This document shows positions 12,030-24,635 of a stretch of 64,000 bases of DNA, piece after piece; position 1 is the first letter of the stretch, and each line of letters opens with the position of its first letter. A program made the translations under genes and the position numbers. This stretch comes from Anoplopoma fimbria (lineage: Eukaryota; Chordata; Actinopteri; Perciformes; Anoplopomatidae): assembly GCF_027596085.1 (NCBI RefSeq), contig NC_072450.1, positions 27,879,223 through 27,943,222 of the forward strand, written 5' to 3'. The notes under the pieces are model-generated. The model made no database searches. It saw nothing but the letters and a program-made list of their open reading frames with translations, and was not told the origin of the DNA.

Positions 12030-12340
12030 AGGATCCTGAGTAAAGAGCTGCGGTAGAAAGACCTTTTGCTTAGAAAGGTTCCTAACTGAGTGAAATGACC
12101 CAGAAGTATCTAAGTGGTCGCCATGATAAGAGATGTTCGAAATTCTCTAAATGCTAAGGAAAGGTGCTTCAATGCTTCCTTTCTTAGCTCCTTCAGCATA
12201 GAATACACGGGACCATCCGTTACCAAAGGAAAGAAAATAATGCCACCCCACAATTCCTAGCGGCGGCAACATTTAAATTGACGCACCATTCGGCCTTCCA
12301 TGAAAAAAAACCATTATGCCTATCTTGCCCAAGTTTAAGA
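12030..12340 (+). repeat. Interspersed repeat (GGTTCCTAA...GAAATGACCCAGAAGTA family)
   Basis: The ordered blocks GTTCCTAACTGAGTGAAATG, TAAGTGGTCGCCATGATAAG, TTCCTTTCTTAGCTCCTTC and GGCGGCAACATTTAAA match a repeat that I recognise from percomorph genomes. No reading frame is preserved. Its class is unresolved; a non-autonomous DNA element is possible. Confidence 0.55.
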
Positions 12341-14457
12341 ATAATTTTCATACCGTCATAAACTAATGATATTCATGTTGATGAATAGCCAGTGACAACC
12401 ATTTCAGTTAATTATATATGTTTTTATTTACTTTGAATGTGAAACAAATAAGTAAAACATTAAAACAAGAATACAAAGTAAAATGAACAGTAAATATAGC
12501 AAAATGTCATTGAACAAATTCTCATTCTCAATAACAAGAAGCATCAGTAAAAGAAATCAGCAAGCTAGGCCTTTGGTAGATTATTAATCTGTTAATAATC
12601 TATCAAAAGCCTAGCCTTTGGAATCTGTGTGTGTAGTTGGAGCTCAGCCCGACAGAGAAAGCAGAGCAGATGCTTGCTGTAGCGGGAAAATAAATTACAT
12701 CAAAACATTACAAAGTACTAATATAAACCTGTTTAAAAAAAACATTTACTTCAGACAGTGAAGTTTTATAGGGCTTGTTCCTGCAGCTTTCTACTTCTCC
12801 CGAGCAATATTTATGGACACTCAATTATTTTAAATTGAACACTTGAAGTTTTCTAATACGAGCTTTCAAGTTTCTCAAAACTTTCAAATTCTGTTTTTCC
12901 TAATAAAATGAAATATTCATGACTGAACACTGAACTAAATAGGCAACTTAATACAAATAAGCAATTAAAGTTTCAACTTTAATTAGTCAAAGTTTGCAAA
13001 AACAAACAAACAAACACACGCACACACAGAAATAAAAACACACACACTCTAAAATGCTTCATTATGACTGCGTGGATGTGGTTCCATCACATCTGATTGG
13101 CAGTGGCCCAGTGGTCTACTTTATCATTTCTTATCTCTCTGTGTGTTGGCAGTTGACCATAACAAATATCCTGAAACATGTAGAACTGATTTGGAATCAA
13201 GCGGAAATATTTGCTTATTTAGTGGAGGAGATTAATAATCCATGACTGAACAGTAATGTTCTTATGTTTCAATTGTCCCTTTTTATTTTTCACTAGTTAA
13301 ACATCATGGCAATCGTTTCCCTCACCTTAACCAAGTAGTTTTAGTGGCCCTAAAGTGGACTAGAACTGTTTCTCGTGAAGGATATTGTAGGAATAACTGT
13401 TTTTAGAAACAGATAGTAACAGATAAAGAAAAAGGAGGGTTCAACATCACAGATAGACAGAATGAGAGATGGGAGGTAGACATATGATCATACAGCACAG
13501 TTAGGATGTCAGTCCCTCACTCTATTTCTCCTCGGGCAGACTTGTCACTACCTAAACTATTCTCTCAGTCACTCACTCAGCATGTCAAGACAGTTTACCT
13601 TCCCTTCCGGTAAATGAAAAACAACAAACCCAAGGGAATACTGAAGAGAAAAGATGGTGTGGTGAGTTGAATGTCTGTTAAAAAGTAACTGTGTCTGCCC
13701 CAGTGATAATTCTTTATTGGTTAAATCAAGATGATAGCATTAATCTGTGATCGGTAAAGTACTTTTTTATCTGCTACTCCGAGGTCGGGATATTTTGTGT
13801 TCTTTCTAAATCAATCTAGCTGACGTAACACCGCTCTTGTGATGATTCCTCCTCGTTTTTCAGGAATGTAACAAGTGTATCTCTTTTTCTCCAGGACGAT
13901 TCCTTTAAAAAAATGATTCTTGACAAAAACATCTTTCTCCTGGGCTACCCTTTTTCTTTTTTTTTTTATCTCTTTAGTTGTCTTTAAACGAGCGGAGAAA
14001 AAGGCATGCTTTTAAGAAGACGGGATGGTGGTAAAGTGATGGGAAATGTGATTTCCAGGCATTAGCAGTACATGTGTATGGTTGGAGTAGCCGCGGGGAA
14101 AAGGAGATGCTGTTGCTTCAGCTGCTGATTTCTTTCCTGCTAAGGGCGAATGGAGGGGAGGCCCTGGGGGCACAAAGCCTCGGGAAATGTCTGGATATCT
14201 CTTAAGAGGCTGTTTCCCCCTCAGCCGTAATGGAGTGTGGAACATCGAAAAACGGTGTATTTGTAGCAAAAAGTTCACTTCATGATCACTTAACTGTGCG
14301 GATCAGGAGAGTAAGAGAGAGAGAGAGAGACGGGTGGGGGAGGCTGGGTTTGCACACTGTGCTTGTAGTATTGCTTTCGAGGCATTTAAAGGCATCAGAA
14401 GCAAAATTGCGAGTACGTTATAATGATCATAATCAAAGATGATATGACACAAACATA
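12341..14457. other. Non-coding stretch, no gene seen
   Basis: AT-rich DNA apart from the hairpin at 12564-12615. A purine-rich run lies at 14310-14345. No frame here has a supportable domain. Confidence 0.6.
12564..12615. repeat. 24-bp inverted repeat with a 4-base loop
   Basis: The left arm 12564-12587 pairs with the right arm 12592-12615 over 24 positions. There is one C/A mismatch and one G/T wobble, and the loop is TCTG. The arms are not simple sequence at their outer ends (GCTAGGCC). It could be a short fold-back element, a template-switch scar or a transcribed hairpin. The sequence alone does not decide. Confidence 0.75.
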
Positions 14458-14660
14458 TATAGAGCTGCAGCTAATGATTTTTTATTATGAAATTATTATT
14501 ATAATTTTACATTTCCATAGTCCAGGAAACAGTATATATATATTATGAGTAAATAATAGCAAAATACCATAATTTTAACCAAAGTCTTCATAGTAACTAT
14601 TTTGCTTAATGACATCAGCTGATAAATCAGTTGTCAAAATTGGTTTTCATTACTTTTCTT
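14458..14660 (+). repeat. Degraded interspersed repeat (AGAGCTGCAGCTAATGATT start)
   Basis: Starts AGAGCTGCAGCTAATGATT and continues through AT-rich blocks, like a very common fish repeat that begins AGAGCTGCAACTAATGATTA. Heavily decayed. Confidence 0.5.
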
Positions 14661-15261
14661 TCTTCATTTAACGAACAAATTGTTTCTGCTGTAAACATGG
14701 TACCAGACATTTAACCCCAGTTACATATGAAATTGACCATCATTCTCTGATGCAAATAATAGTATGTTTTCCTGTCAAACCTGCCTCTCAAATGCCCACT
14801 TCTTATACAAATTATAACACTAGGCTAGCTACAGATTTAGTATATGATGACAACATCATCTGTGTCATTTTCTTGGATGTAACAAATCTCACCCAGAGCC
14901 ACGGAAGACATAATAAAACTGTTTTGACTCACTGAGTTTAACTCATTTAAACCAGATTCTTTGTTGGGGCAACACAACATTTAGTTACGACCTAATAAAG
15001 CTGATAATGTCTAGGCAAACAAATTGTTGTCCTATTAACGCTATTGGCCACATATCTTATATGGAATACTCCTCCCCTTCCGCTATCTGTGATACAGCGT
15101 TATGGAAATAGGTCTGGCTATGCTAACTACTGTCGACCTGAGGTAGGTTTTGAATATGTACACCAGTTTAGCCGCTCTCCGTGACTGTCTGGCATCTTGT
15201 GCTAAAACAATGCTGTTGAGATGTGAGACTCACCCAAGGCAGTAAACATGCTAAAAACCAA
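14661..15261. other. Non-coding stretch with a small repeat fragment
   Basis: A fragment at 15104-15124 (GGAAATAGGTCTGGCTATGC) is almost the reverse complement of 16748-16767, so both derive from one repeat family. Otherwise nothing is recognised. Confidence 0.55.
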
Positions 15262-15767
15262 AAACAGTTTATAAGAAGTGGATGTAGTCATCTCAATGTC
15301 ACACATTGGTTTGTGGACTGACGTTTTGAAGCCTCAGGTTCCGAGATTTACCAATCGTCATCTTGGATTACGTTTTTTTTGCAACCAATAAAAGGAAATA
15401 ATCATATTAGGAATGCTGAAGAGTGACTTAGAGACGCCTTATACTGATCTGGTAGTGGCAGTGACCGGTTAGCCCGCCCTAAAGCATACCCTGCTTTATG
15501 GTCTATTTTACTCTAGACTGGATCATCATTTTCTAAATGAACATCATGCTTTATTGAAGAAGACTTGAAACCGAAGATTAAGACCATAAACTCATGTTTA
15601 AAATGTTTACTAAGGTAATAAATCAAGTGAGCGGTAGAGTCATTTTCTCATAGACTTCCATACAATCTGACTTCCTTTTGCAACCAGAGGAGTCTCCCCC
15701 TGCTGGTCAGTAGAGATAATGCAGGTTTAAGACACTTCAGCATCGGCAGAACCGGAGGTTGCCGCCT
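15262..15767 (-). repeat. Dispersed repeat family, copy A
   Basis: One of four copies in the window (A here; B 32609-33175; C 51479-51895; D 63584-64000). Read on the minus strand, its ordered landmarks are GTGTCTTAAAC, CAGGGGGAGACTCCTCTGG, GAAGTCTATGAGAAAATGAC, GCATGATGTTCATTTAG, ACCATAAAGCAGGGTATGCT, CAAGATGACGATTGG, GAGGCTTCAAAAC and CCACTTCTTATAAACTG. It has no conserved reading frame. The family is known to me only as a frequent percomorph repeat; its class is unresolved. Confidence 0.8.
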
Positions 15768-16734
15768 GTTAAAAAGCTGTAGAGCTGAGGGAAACTCAGG
15801 GGAACTGACACTTCTATGTCGAGTCATTACTATGATCTGCAAATTGATCAATAATTAATGTAAAAAACATTGCAGCTTATGAACTGATCATTATGCATTA
15901 ACGTAATGGACTTCTCCCATAGTCAACATTGTTATTCATTTCCAGCTGCAAAGTTCATTAATTAAGTGAAACTTTTTTGATAAACACTTCTGCCGATGGC
16001 AGACGTTTTGCTTGTGTGTATGTTCCAGCGGTGGCCTCCGCCCAAGTCAATTCATTTAAAGACACAGGCTAACTCCAATTGCGTGGGACCCCTCCTTTGA
16101 TACACTGTTTTCCTTTCTTCACCAGCCATCTTTGATTCCTGGGCCGATCCGCCTCCCCTTGCACACAGCTGCCTCCTCGCTTGTTGTTCTTGGCACCGCA
16201 TCCAAAGTCCTCCAAGCCTTTCTGCGGTCCCCCTCAAAAAAGAAGAGGGACATCAAAAGGGCTTTCGCAGGGCTCTGTCGACATGAACATCACTGAACCT
16301 TCCTCGTCTCTCAGACGGGCAAATGCAGTGGATGTGTGTTTCTGTAGGGCTGGGTGGGGGTGGTGGAAGCCACGGACCCCCTTTGGCTCTTTGTGTGTGA
16401 ATGCGACAGAGGAGGCTAAGGGCCCTCTCCTTTTCCAACACAAAGAGCCCTAAGGTTAAAGCTCAGCCACTGATCCACTTCCAGCAGCCACGTTCCTTCC
16501 GTCTTCGCCTTCCTCTTATCTCGTTCCTCGTGCCATGCCGCTCGCTGCCATTCGTTGTCGGCAGACACAAACAGGTGCTGTTTGTCTGACCCTGACTCTT
16601 AAGATTATATACTTTATCCCCTTTTTGTTGTCCCTCTGCCATTTGTAAATTTGCTTTTCTTTTGCAATTCTGCAGACGTTACGGTGATTTGGTCTCATTG
16701 CATCTCGTATATATTGTATGCAACTTCCAGTTTG
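15768..16734. other. Non-coding stretch, no gene seen
   Basis: Overlapping frames on both strands at 16052-16453 carry no domain and contradict one another. No splice-framed coding segment was recognised. Confidence 0.55.
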
Positions 16735-16935
16735 GGTATTCTCTCGCATAGCCAGACCTATCTCCACAATGCTGTGTCAGCGCTAATGAAAGGTCTGGCT
16801 CCACACATTGTCATTCTGCTATAGGTGGCAAAAAAATGCTCTGGCTTGTTTGTATTTCTTTAAACCAATCACAATCATCTTGGGCGGCCCTAGGCGCAGG
16901 ATGCAGCGCCGATACCCTTGCAATATAGATAGACG
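16735..16935 (+). repeat. Interspersed repeat (GCATAGCCAGACCTATCTCC family)
   Basis: Contains a 10-bp inverted pair AGCCAGACCT (16750-16759) and AGGTCTGGCT (16791-16800), followed by ATTTCTTTAAACCAATCACA and TCTTGGGCGGC blocks. I recognise this order from a common fish repeat. The inverted pair suggests a non-autonomous DNA transposon, but I could not define its ends. Confidence 0.55.
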
Positions 16936-18279
16936 CACCCACAGTCTACGTCCGGTGAGTCACACTTATTTGGGTGTAGCTATATGTTCTGCTCTGCTGC
17001 TGAGTATCACCACGTTGTCCTGCTGTTTTTCACGTTTGGTAATCCTCTCAGAAAGATGTTTGGTTTATAACAACATCCTGCGACTGGTGGGGACCAAGGT
17101 GTTTAATCTCTAGTTTAGTTTTTCCCTCAAAAGGCGGACTCTTAAGGAGGATAATTCTTATCGGTCATGGTGACAACAGTTACCAACCTTTTTAAAGGAA
17201 ATACCAACTTCTGACTGCTATCAGAAAGTGACGACAAAGATACATGGGAAATAGCTTGACATTGCATGTGTAGGGCTGTCCTCATTTGCGACATCAGCTT
17301 CCATTTTTTTCCACACTAGACGAATAGAGCTTGACCACCCAATGAAACAAGTTGTCCTCTTGATTTAACTTATTTAATAAAAGAACATGTTTCATCCACA
17401 GGGAATCATTCATGAATTTAATCTAGCACTATGCTAATGCTACATTCTTATGTGAGTGCTATAATTAATAAATGCATTCTTTGATTTTGAAACATTCGCC
17501 ATATGTTGTTGTTATTTAGCCTCCCTGTGGCTATCGCCAAGGTGTTGCTCCAATGTTTCAAATTTGGATAGTGCAACTTACCATGGTTAATGGAGTTTTA
17601 ATGAAAGCACATGAGTTATTTACAAAATCTTGACCATTGTTATTAGTATATTATACCAAATTAGGCTATATTCCATGATTTATTGGGAGAAACCAAGATT
17701 TCCTATGTAAAATCAAATATTAACATTTATTTTGCAGCTATATAAAAAACATATAGGATGTGGCACATTTAGATTGCGATCATTGGGATCAACGAGATTT
17801 TTGCATTTTCTGGATTGCTGTAACAGCTGCATGTACATTTACCAACACATTAACCACCAAATTGCTATGGTTTATGAGTCATATTGTACAAACTGAAATC
17901 ACATTTGAACACCTCATTTAGTGAACACAACATGATCCTAACAGGGGCATCTTGTCTTTTACCTATTCCTGATCTTGATTTTACACTTTTATACTAGACA
18001 GGATTTTATATACACATGTTGAGTATTGTGAAATTAATCAGACTTTTTCGAGTTGCATCTCAGTGCTCTAATGCAGAAGCAGAGGTGACATCTTGGGTCC
18101 TGCTAATCGGAACAGTGGGCTGTTCGCTGCATATGTCTGGTAACTGGGTGTAAATGTGTCTAGCTGTTGTGTTTTGCCCTGCAACGCATCCCGTGTGATA
18201 ATAGACCTGGCAGCAAACAGGGCAAAGGGGGAGGGATAGGAGGGTTTTGCATGGCGGGGGGGGCGTAAGGCGTTGACGG
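16936..18279. other. Non-coding stretch, no gene seen
   Basis: AT-rich sequence. No supported exon and no long simple repeat. Confidence 0.6.
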
Positions 18280-18530
18280 AGTACCGTGCGTGTGTGTGTG
18301 GCATCTATATATTCACATGGGTGCATATACGTGTTTATATGCAGTTCTTCGTGTGTGTGTGTGTGTGACTGGGCTCCTCGGTTACCAGGGAAATGGATGT
18401 GTTGGCCTCATCAGAGAGTCTCCAGCTGGTGGAGAGGCTTCGGAAGCGGCGCCTTGGCAGCCACACGGTCAGGGGGGAGTTTGCATCTGTGCTGCCTTGG
18501 CACTAGACTGGATTGTGGTTGTGGTGGATG

Positions 18531-18532
<2 letters not shown>

Positions 18533-18618
<86 letters not shown>
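18533..18618. repeat. (GT)43 microsatellite
   Basis: An uninterrupted GT run of about 86 bases, preceded by two shorter GT runs at 18289-18300 and 18350-18366. The long frames over this region on both strands are Val-Cys or Thr-His artefacts. Confidence 0.97.
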
Positions 18619-18622
<4 letters not shown>

Positions 18623-18734
18623 AGGGGTTTGTGCATTGAAGGTTGAGGGGGCTGAGGGCCACCTCTTTTCACCTCTTAACAACCCCTCACCTTGCACGTG
18701 CGCACACACACATATACATATAAATTTCTCTTTC

Positions 18735-19050
18735 TATACTTGTGAGGACCTCATTGACATAATTTACACGTCCAGTATTTATGTAGAAAAATAATCATTC
18801 ATTTGGAATTGTGTCTCCATCACCTGATATAAGTCAATTTTTTTCTCTCCTTTTTTGCTACTTATCTCCGTTTTGGTCTCTACCAACACCTCAGGAAAAT
18901 CTCTTTAGAGGTAAAATGTTCCAATATGTTTACAAGCTAATCTCTAACTATATCTGTCTGCTATTTGCTTGAGGACTGACCAAAGTGTCCTCACTATGTA
19001 GTAATGTCCTCACTACGATGATTTGAAACCAAATTTTACAGGCTTCAAAG
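18735..19050 (+). repeat. Interspersed repeat (TTGTGAGGACC ... TGTCCTCAC)
   Basis: Begins with CTTGTGAGGACCTCATTGAC and ends with GTAATGTCCTCACTACGATG, the two hallmark ends of a repeat that I recall as widespread in fish. GTGAGGAC at one end and GTCCTCAC at the other form a partial inverted pair. The middle is diverged. Confidence 0.5.
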
Positions 19051-20001
19051 CCCAGTCATACCAGCTTTTAATTGATATATATAATTGCAGCGATTAGACG
19101 ATAGATTTAATCTTAGAAGTTGTCTTAAGGGTGCTGACCTTTGGAACCAAAAGTGGGAGAATGCAAACTGGAGGAAGCTAACATGGTTTAAAGTGGATGC
19201 TAATTTGCAGCACCGTCCCTGTGGAGAATAAACTGCAACACTGTGAACCTAACAGATCTATAGAGCTTTGGGAGCTGGACAGTTTGGTAGAAATATATGT
19301 TAACACAATATTATCAAACTGTTCACCTTTACAGTCGTTTTTTTAAACGTTTTGCCAACAAGATATGACAGTAAGCGAACTAGCTAGCTCAAGGAGCTCC
19401 CCCCCAACTCTTTTTTTCAATAAAAGGACACAACAATCCTGAGAACACCAGCTCAGTACAAAGAAAATAGCAAGACGAACGGCAACATACTGACTTAGCA
19501 GTGTTAGCATATTCCCTAACTTGTTAGCTGTTAGCTCGCCAGCTACAACAGTTCACCAACTGGCCATGCGAGAATTCGCTACTTCCCAAGCGACTGGCAC
19601 CAAGTATTTTGCAAAAATGCACAGAATACTTTTGCCATTGCGTAACTTAAATCTACACTCGCCTGGTGTTGTGTTGAAGAGACCCACATTACCAAGGGAG
19701 TGTGGATTTCATCCTAATCTGATACAGATAGAGACAATGATAGATACAAAGAGACCGCTCTCCCCACATTTCCTTTTACCTCTTTATCCCCTCTCCAGCC
19801 ACATCTCCCCCCACCCTTCTCTTTCTACTCCTCCTCTCAATCTGGCCTCCCTCTCTATTTTTTCCACCTCATTTTTCTCCCCTTCGCTCCATTATTCACT
19901 CTTTCTATTCACCCTCATTTATCCTTCTTTCCCCTTTGTCTGCTGCTCTCTCCTTCTGCTCTTTTGAGCCTCCTCTCCTTGAAAACTTCCCTTCTGTCCT
20001 C
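19051..20001. other. Non-coding stretch, no gene seen
   Basis: Pyrimidine-rich sequence from about 19750 to 20000 produces Ser/Pro/Leu/Phe frames (for example 19521-19967) without domain content. Confidence 0.6.
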
Positions 20002-20075
<74 letters not shown>

Positions 20076-20165
20076 GTCCGTCCGTCCGTCCGTCCGTCCG
20101 TCCGTCCGTCCAGCCACCCACCCATCCATCATCCATCCATCCATCCATCCATCCATCCATCCATC
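20002..20165. repeat. Compound tetranucleotide array: CTAT, then GTCC, then CATC
   Basis: About 18 CTAT units (20002-20075) change abruptly to 9 GTCC units (20076-20111). After a short imperfect spacer come CATC units (20123-20165). Each block differs from its neighbour by one or two bases per unit, so successive point changes and expansion are likely. The Ser-Ile-Tyr-Leu and Asp-Gly-Trp-Met frames are artefacts. Confidence 0.95.
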
Positions 20166-23100
20166 TAGTCTGCAGTCTATTTGGATCCTCCACATGCACA
20201 TACCCTGTATTTATATCAATCGAGCGTCTTATTCCTTGCTCATTCATCCCCATCCCAGCTGTTTTTATCCGCCAGCGACTGTCGTTAATATGTTTTTGCC
20301 GCCACATGTGCTGTGGATTATAGAGCCTAATGACAGCGATGATAGCAGAAAGTTGCAGGACGAGCGCTTTAGTCAGACTAGACAGCCGTGGTGGTTTGGA
20401 CGGGGCCCACGTAATCACAGGTACCGGGTGAAATGCAAGCCACCAGGAAATGAACCTCGACATGACCTACGACCCCAAGCTGCTTCGCTCTGTTCCCGAA
20501 TGGCGGCAGAGTTTGAGGTTGTGCAGTTGCGCATGTGATTGTTTTGGTGTGTCTATAAATACGTTGTCTTTGAGAATGGAGCTGACACTGCAGTGATGGA
20601 GCGCCGGAGACATAGCACTCAAAGTGGTTGGAGTTAAGAAAAGGCATCAAATAGGCAGCAAGTCAGTTTTCCTCTTATCCTTATATGCACACACACTAAC
20701 ACACGCACACACATATCATATCATTATCCCCGTCCTACTCCCTAACGCTAGTCACTCACTGGGCCCTGATCAGACATATTTCTGATTTTGAGTGCATTCT
20801 TGGTGTACTCGGCTGTCCCTTTTTGTTTCATGTCACTGAGGCCACGTGATTAAAAAAGTGTGCAAAGTCATGATGATAGTCATCTGTGGAAAAGATGAGA
20901 GGGGGGGGGCTGGACCGGGACCAAGAGCTACGACACACCCTGTCCCTTCACATCATCTCCTAGAGATCGCTGGTGGAGGGACGGAGTGAATTACGGTCTA
21001 CACTCTTTCACCTGCTTTTCGTGGCACTCTCATATTTCTGCCCTCGATAACGTCACACACCGGTAAGGTCTTGAGGAAGTGTGTTCGTGTACACATTCCA
21101 CGCACGTCCGTTGCGTATGTTTCTCTGTGTCCAACACATGTTTCTCGTGGAAATGGTTTTCCCTGTTCGTATTTCGTTAAAGGTGCTTGCAGTCTAATGA
21201 CGCCAAGGGCGGAATCACATAAAGATGTGAACCGTGCAGCGTCTGCTACTAATACAGAGCACTCTAGACAGCTGGAACGGACTCTATCCATTAAATCTGT
21301 ATCTGGAGTACTTTTTTTGACATACTCACAGTTTTTTAAAAATGTAGACTTAGCTGTGGAGCACTGATAGAAACAAAAGTAGGTAAAATATCACGTCCAA
21401 AATGAGCAATTATTATTAGTGAAGAATTCATTTCATGAGCCCCAGAGCTCCCTAAGGATCAGTATTGGGGGCCAATCCAAGCGTATTCTGATAAAACGGT
21501 GTCTCCTGTACTTTAGCATTTCTGTATTTACTGGACTATATTTTTTGGCCATCTCGACCTGTTAAGTGTTACAGCGCTGCTCTCCTTTAAGACTGCCTGC
21601 CTCTACAGTGCAGTGCTCCACTGCATATGCAAATGAAAATTAGATTGTATCAATGTTAAAAAATGATTTAATCAAGCTGGTGATCCAGTCCGCTCTCAAG
21701 CTTGGTGGTGGCAAAATATACAAATTCGCCAAGTTCTGATGCTAATTGTTGTTAGCGAAGAGCGCTGTTGAAAATGTTCGCAGCTTGTCCTCTTAAACCG
21801 GTGCAGTCTGTCCATTTCACTGGTTAAAATGACATCGGCGGCAGTTATCATATCAGCTGTCGCTAATTAATGTTAACTACGTGAGTAACTTGATGACATG
21901 GCCGAAATGAAACCTGCGTGTCAATGTCAGGGGTCACATTCTCCCAGTTAATCTGTAATTTCATATCACATATATATACTAAGATAATGACGTAATATTT
22001 TTTTGAACCAGGACCACCAGTATTTGGATAAAGTAGAATATAAAAACGTGTGTCAGATTTAGTAAACTACAGCTGTTAATCTAATGTGTTAAGCAACATT
22101 TAATTTAATAAAATACTTTTTTTTGGACTCTGGTCCAAGTCCAAGGAGCTACATGTCCATCGACCCAAACCTCTATACCCGTACTTTCTGCTTCCCTGCA
22201 TAAAGAACATATCGTTTTTGGTATTGAACGTTGACACTGAAAGTATTAATTGGAATTGTACAACATGAGCAGCGTTTAGAAATTCATCTTGGGAAATACA
22301 ATTTACAGAGAGTAAATGAAAACTGATGAATAAATAAAATATAATCTCAGTAGTTAGAATGACTGAGGGGAGAGCTGTGTGGAACTTTGTTCTCAGTATT
22401 TCTAAAAACCTGGATGCGGTCCTGTTGTCCGTAAGGCTGAGAGATATGGGTAAGTGTATTTGAGTGAAATAAATACTTGAAAAATACAAAGTATATCTTA
22501 TCTAAAGGGGACAGCAAATGTATTATGAATCAAAACAACTACTGATTGCATTTTTACTAGTGGCCCTAGTTGGAAATCTACAAGTAAAAAAATAACATTT
22601 AGTTGGCCTGTAAAAAAACCTGAAACTGCAATTGTCCAATTAGGACCTAATTATCTCCCAAATATCATTATAAACATTTGGGCCCCTGCTTTTAAAGGTA
22701 AGACATTTCAATCAGTACATAACTTCTATCATTTGCAAAATGCTGTTCATAGCTATCTTTGTTTTACAGTAAGACAAATACAAATGAAGAGGACGGCTGT
22801 GCGGTGGTTATTCAAAATGAATCCAAATTGATGTTTTAACCTTTACTGTCTATTGAGCATTGACCTTTTAGTCCAAGTTTTATTGAATCTGCCTCAAAGG
22901 ATAATTTGGGATATTTTCCCCCAATGGCCCTCGATTTGCTGCCTTCAGGGCAATTTAAAATTCCGATGCATACTTCACTGTAGAGCTTTACGTGGCCTTT
23001 GACCAGTCACACCTAAAGCTGATTCATGTGGAGGCAGACAAAGCTTAAATACACAATCCTGTATTTCACATGTGCATCCGCAGAATTGTTTGGGACTTCA

Positions 23101-23438
23101 CTTCCCATGGCACACCTTTTGCTGCTCACCCATCTGAAAGTGAGCTTCTGTACTGTGCAGAACTCTGTGTGTTCTGTGTGTGTGTGTGTGTTGACTGGTT
23201 GGGGGAGAGAGTTTGTGGTGCTTCACTTCCATGTTCAACAGCATGTTTGCGTGTCTCAGCTCAGAGCGTCTCTCAGCCTAATCCGTCCTTATCTCCCAGT
23301 GCGACAACACAACAAGAGGATCTTTAAAGAAGACATTTCTCTTTTTCCGCGGCGCTGAGCCGCTCCAGCGATACTGTTTGAGTGCCGACTGCTCGTGCGC
23401 TATGTCTTTTCTATTCTTGCAGACTCATTTCGTTTGAG
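20166..23438. other. Non-coding stretch, no gene seen
   Basis: Includes a short GT run at 23176-23191. A possible 10-codon reverse-transcriptase-like relic at 21444-21473 is too short to annotate. The rest is low-repeat sequence with no supported exon. Confidence 0.55.
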
Positions 23439-23462
23439 CACACACACACACACACACACACA
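23439..23462. repeat. (CA)12 microsatellite
   Basis: A perfect CA run of 24 bases. Confidence 0.9.
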
Positions 23463-23684
23463 AACACAGACACCGAGGGCCTTTAATTCGACGGGGAAGA
23501 AGAAGAAGTGTGTGTGTGTACGCGTGTGCTTGGGTCTGAGCTTGTGCATGCCAGCGTGGGTGTGAGCGCTGTTGTCATTCCAAAGCTCCTCCAACATCAA
23601 ACTCAGACTAAAGGTTGTCTGCACGTCTTGACATTAGATAAATGCCTGGTCTGGTTGTACACACAGCTGTACCAATTCTCCAAT

Positions 23685-23687
<3 letters not shown>

Positions 23688-23719
<32 letters not shown>
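23688..23719. repeat. (TC)16 microsatellite
   Basis: A perfect TC run of 32 bases. Being homopurine/homopyrimidine with mirror symmetry, it can in principle form a triplex. Confidence 0.95.
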
Positions 23720-23722
<3 letters not shown>

Positions 23723-24192
23723 CGTCCAGGCTGATCTAATGACTCATAGGAATGCATCGAGCCGCTTGTCAGAGATCAATCATCTTCGTCAGGTCGTTCC
23801 ACCGATTGTTTGAGTAGCGGGCCATTAGAGAGGAGCTGTTTGGAGGTGTTTTGTGAACCTAAGCGGCTCCAAAGGTCAGCTGGAGCGAGAGAAAGAGAGA
23901 AAGAGAGAAGGAGGCAAGGGGCGTATGAGAGAAAGATACAAAAAAAAGAATGTATGTGTGTGCGGGGCCGCTCCAGACAGCGGGAGGAGGAGAGGCAGCA
24001 GACAGGTGGAGGTATGTGGAGATAGAAAGACAGGCCTTGTCAGCCCTGTTGCGTGACTTGCGCTGCCCTTTGTTAGTATGAATCCTTAAACAGCTCGCCG
24101 CCAAGTACAGAACCTGAGATTAATAATTCCCACGCACCGCCTGACATCCACGCCTGATCTGAAATATGCATGTCGGAGAGAAGAAGAGAGAC
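23720..24192. promoter_or_regulatory. Candidate regulatory region between simple repeats
   Basis: Two repeat-free blocks (about 23720-23830 and 24055-24170) flank a purine-rich segment. They are compositionally balanced and contain no credible frame. Texture only suggests conserved non-coding DNA. Confidence 0.2.
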
Positions 24193-24221
24193 GGGGTGGG
24201 GGTGGTGGTGGTGGTGGGGGG
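24193..24221 (+). other. Candidate G-quadruplex tract
   Basis: G-runs of 4, 5, 2, 2, 2, 2 and 6 separated by single T residues on the plus strand. Single-base loops and long terminal G-runs favour a stable quadruplex by general rules; not measured. Confidence 0.6.
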
Positions 24222-24289
24222 ATGAGAAGGTAGAGGGAGTGGAAAGCGGGGAGACCAAAAGGGCCCCTGCTGGAATGGTGGCTGCCGAA

Positions 24290-24440
24290 GCCTTTTTGGA
24301 GGGGGCGACGGATTCTGTTTTATGTGGCCTGTCAATAGCCACCTAATGAGGGAGCCCACCTGTGATTCGCGCGGCTCAATGAGAGAAACCCCTGGCCGTA
24401 AAGTGCTAACACGAGGTGCCGTCAACTTTTTCAAAGGTCC
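24290..24440. promoter_or_regulatory. Candidate conserved non-coding block
   Basis: A repeat-free, CpG-containing block directly after the G-rich tract. Frames here (24073-24342 and 24120-24434, both minus) are low-complexity and unsupported. Function is inferred from texture only. Confidence 0.2.
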
Positions 24441-24635
24441 TCCCTCCTGAAACAGCCGCGTCTTCTCTTTTGAAATGAAGTTGCGAGACGGCGTAATTTA
24501 AAGTTGTTCAGTAGCTGGATAGAAGACGTTTCCCCCTTTTTTCTTCGTTTTGAAAGAGATTCGGCATGTGTGATTGTGTCGGAGTGTGTGTTTGTCTCTC
24601 ACTCTCTCCGTGTGTGTGACACCTTCCGTCCTTTG

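Noticed and set aside
19936..20538. 200-codon frame on the plus strand
   Set aside because: Half of it is translated tetranucleotide repeats ([12 protein letters not shown]). The remainder has no recognisable domain.
21444..21473. Ten-codon match to the LINE motif GVPQGSVLGP (here RAP, stop, GSVLGA)
   Set aside because: Too short, contains a stop, and no neighbouring reverse-transcriptase blocks were found in any frame.
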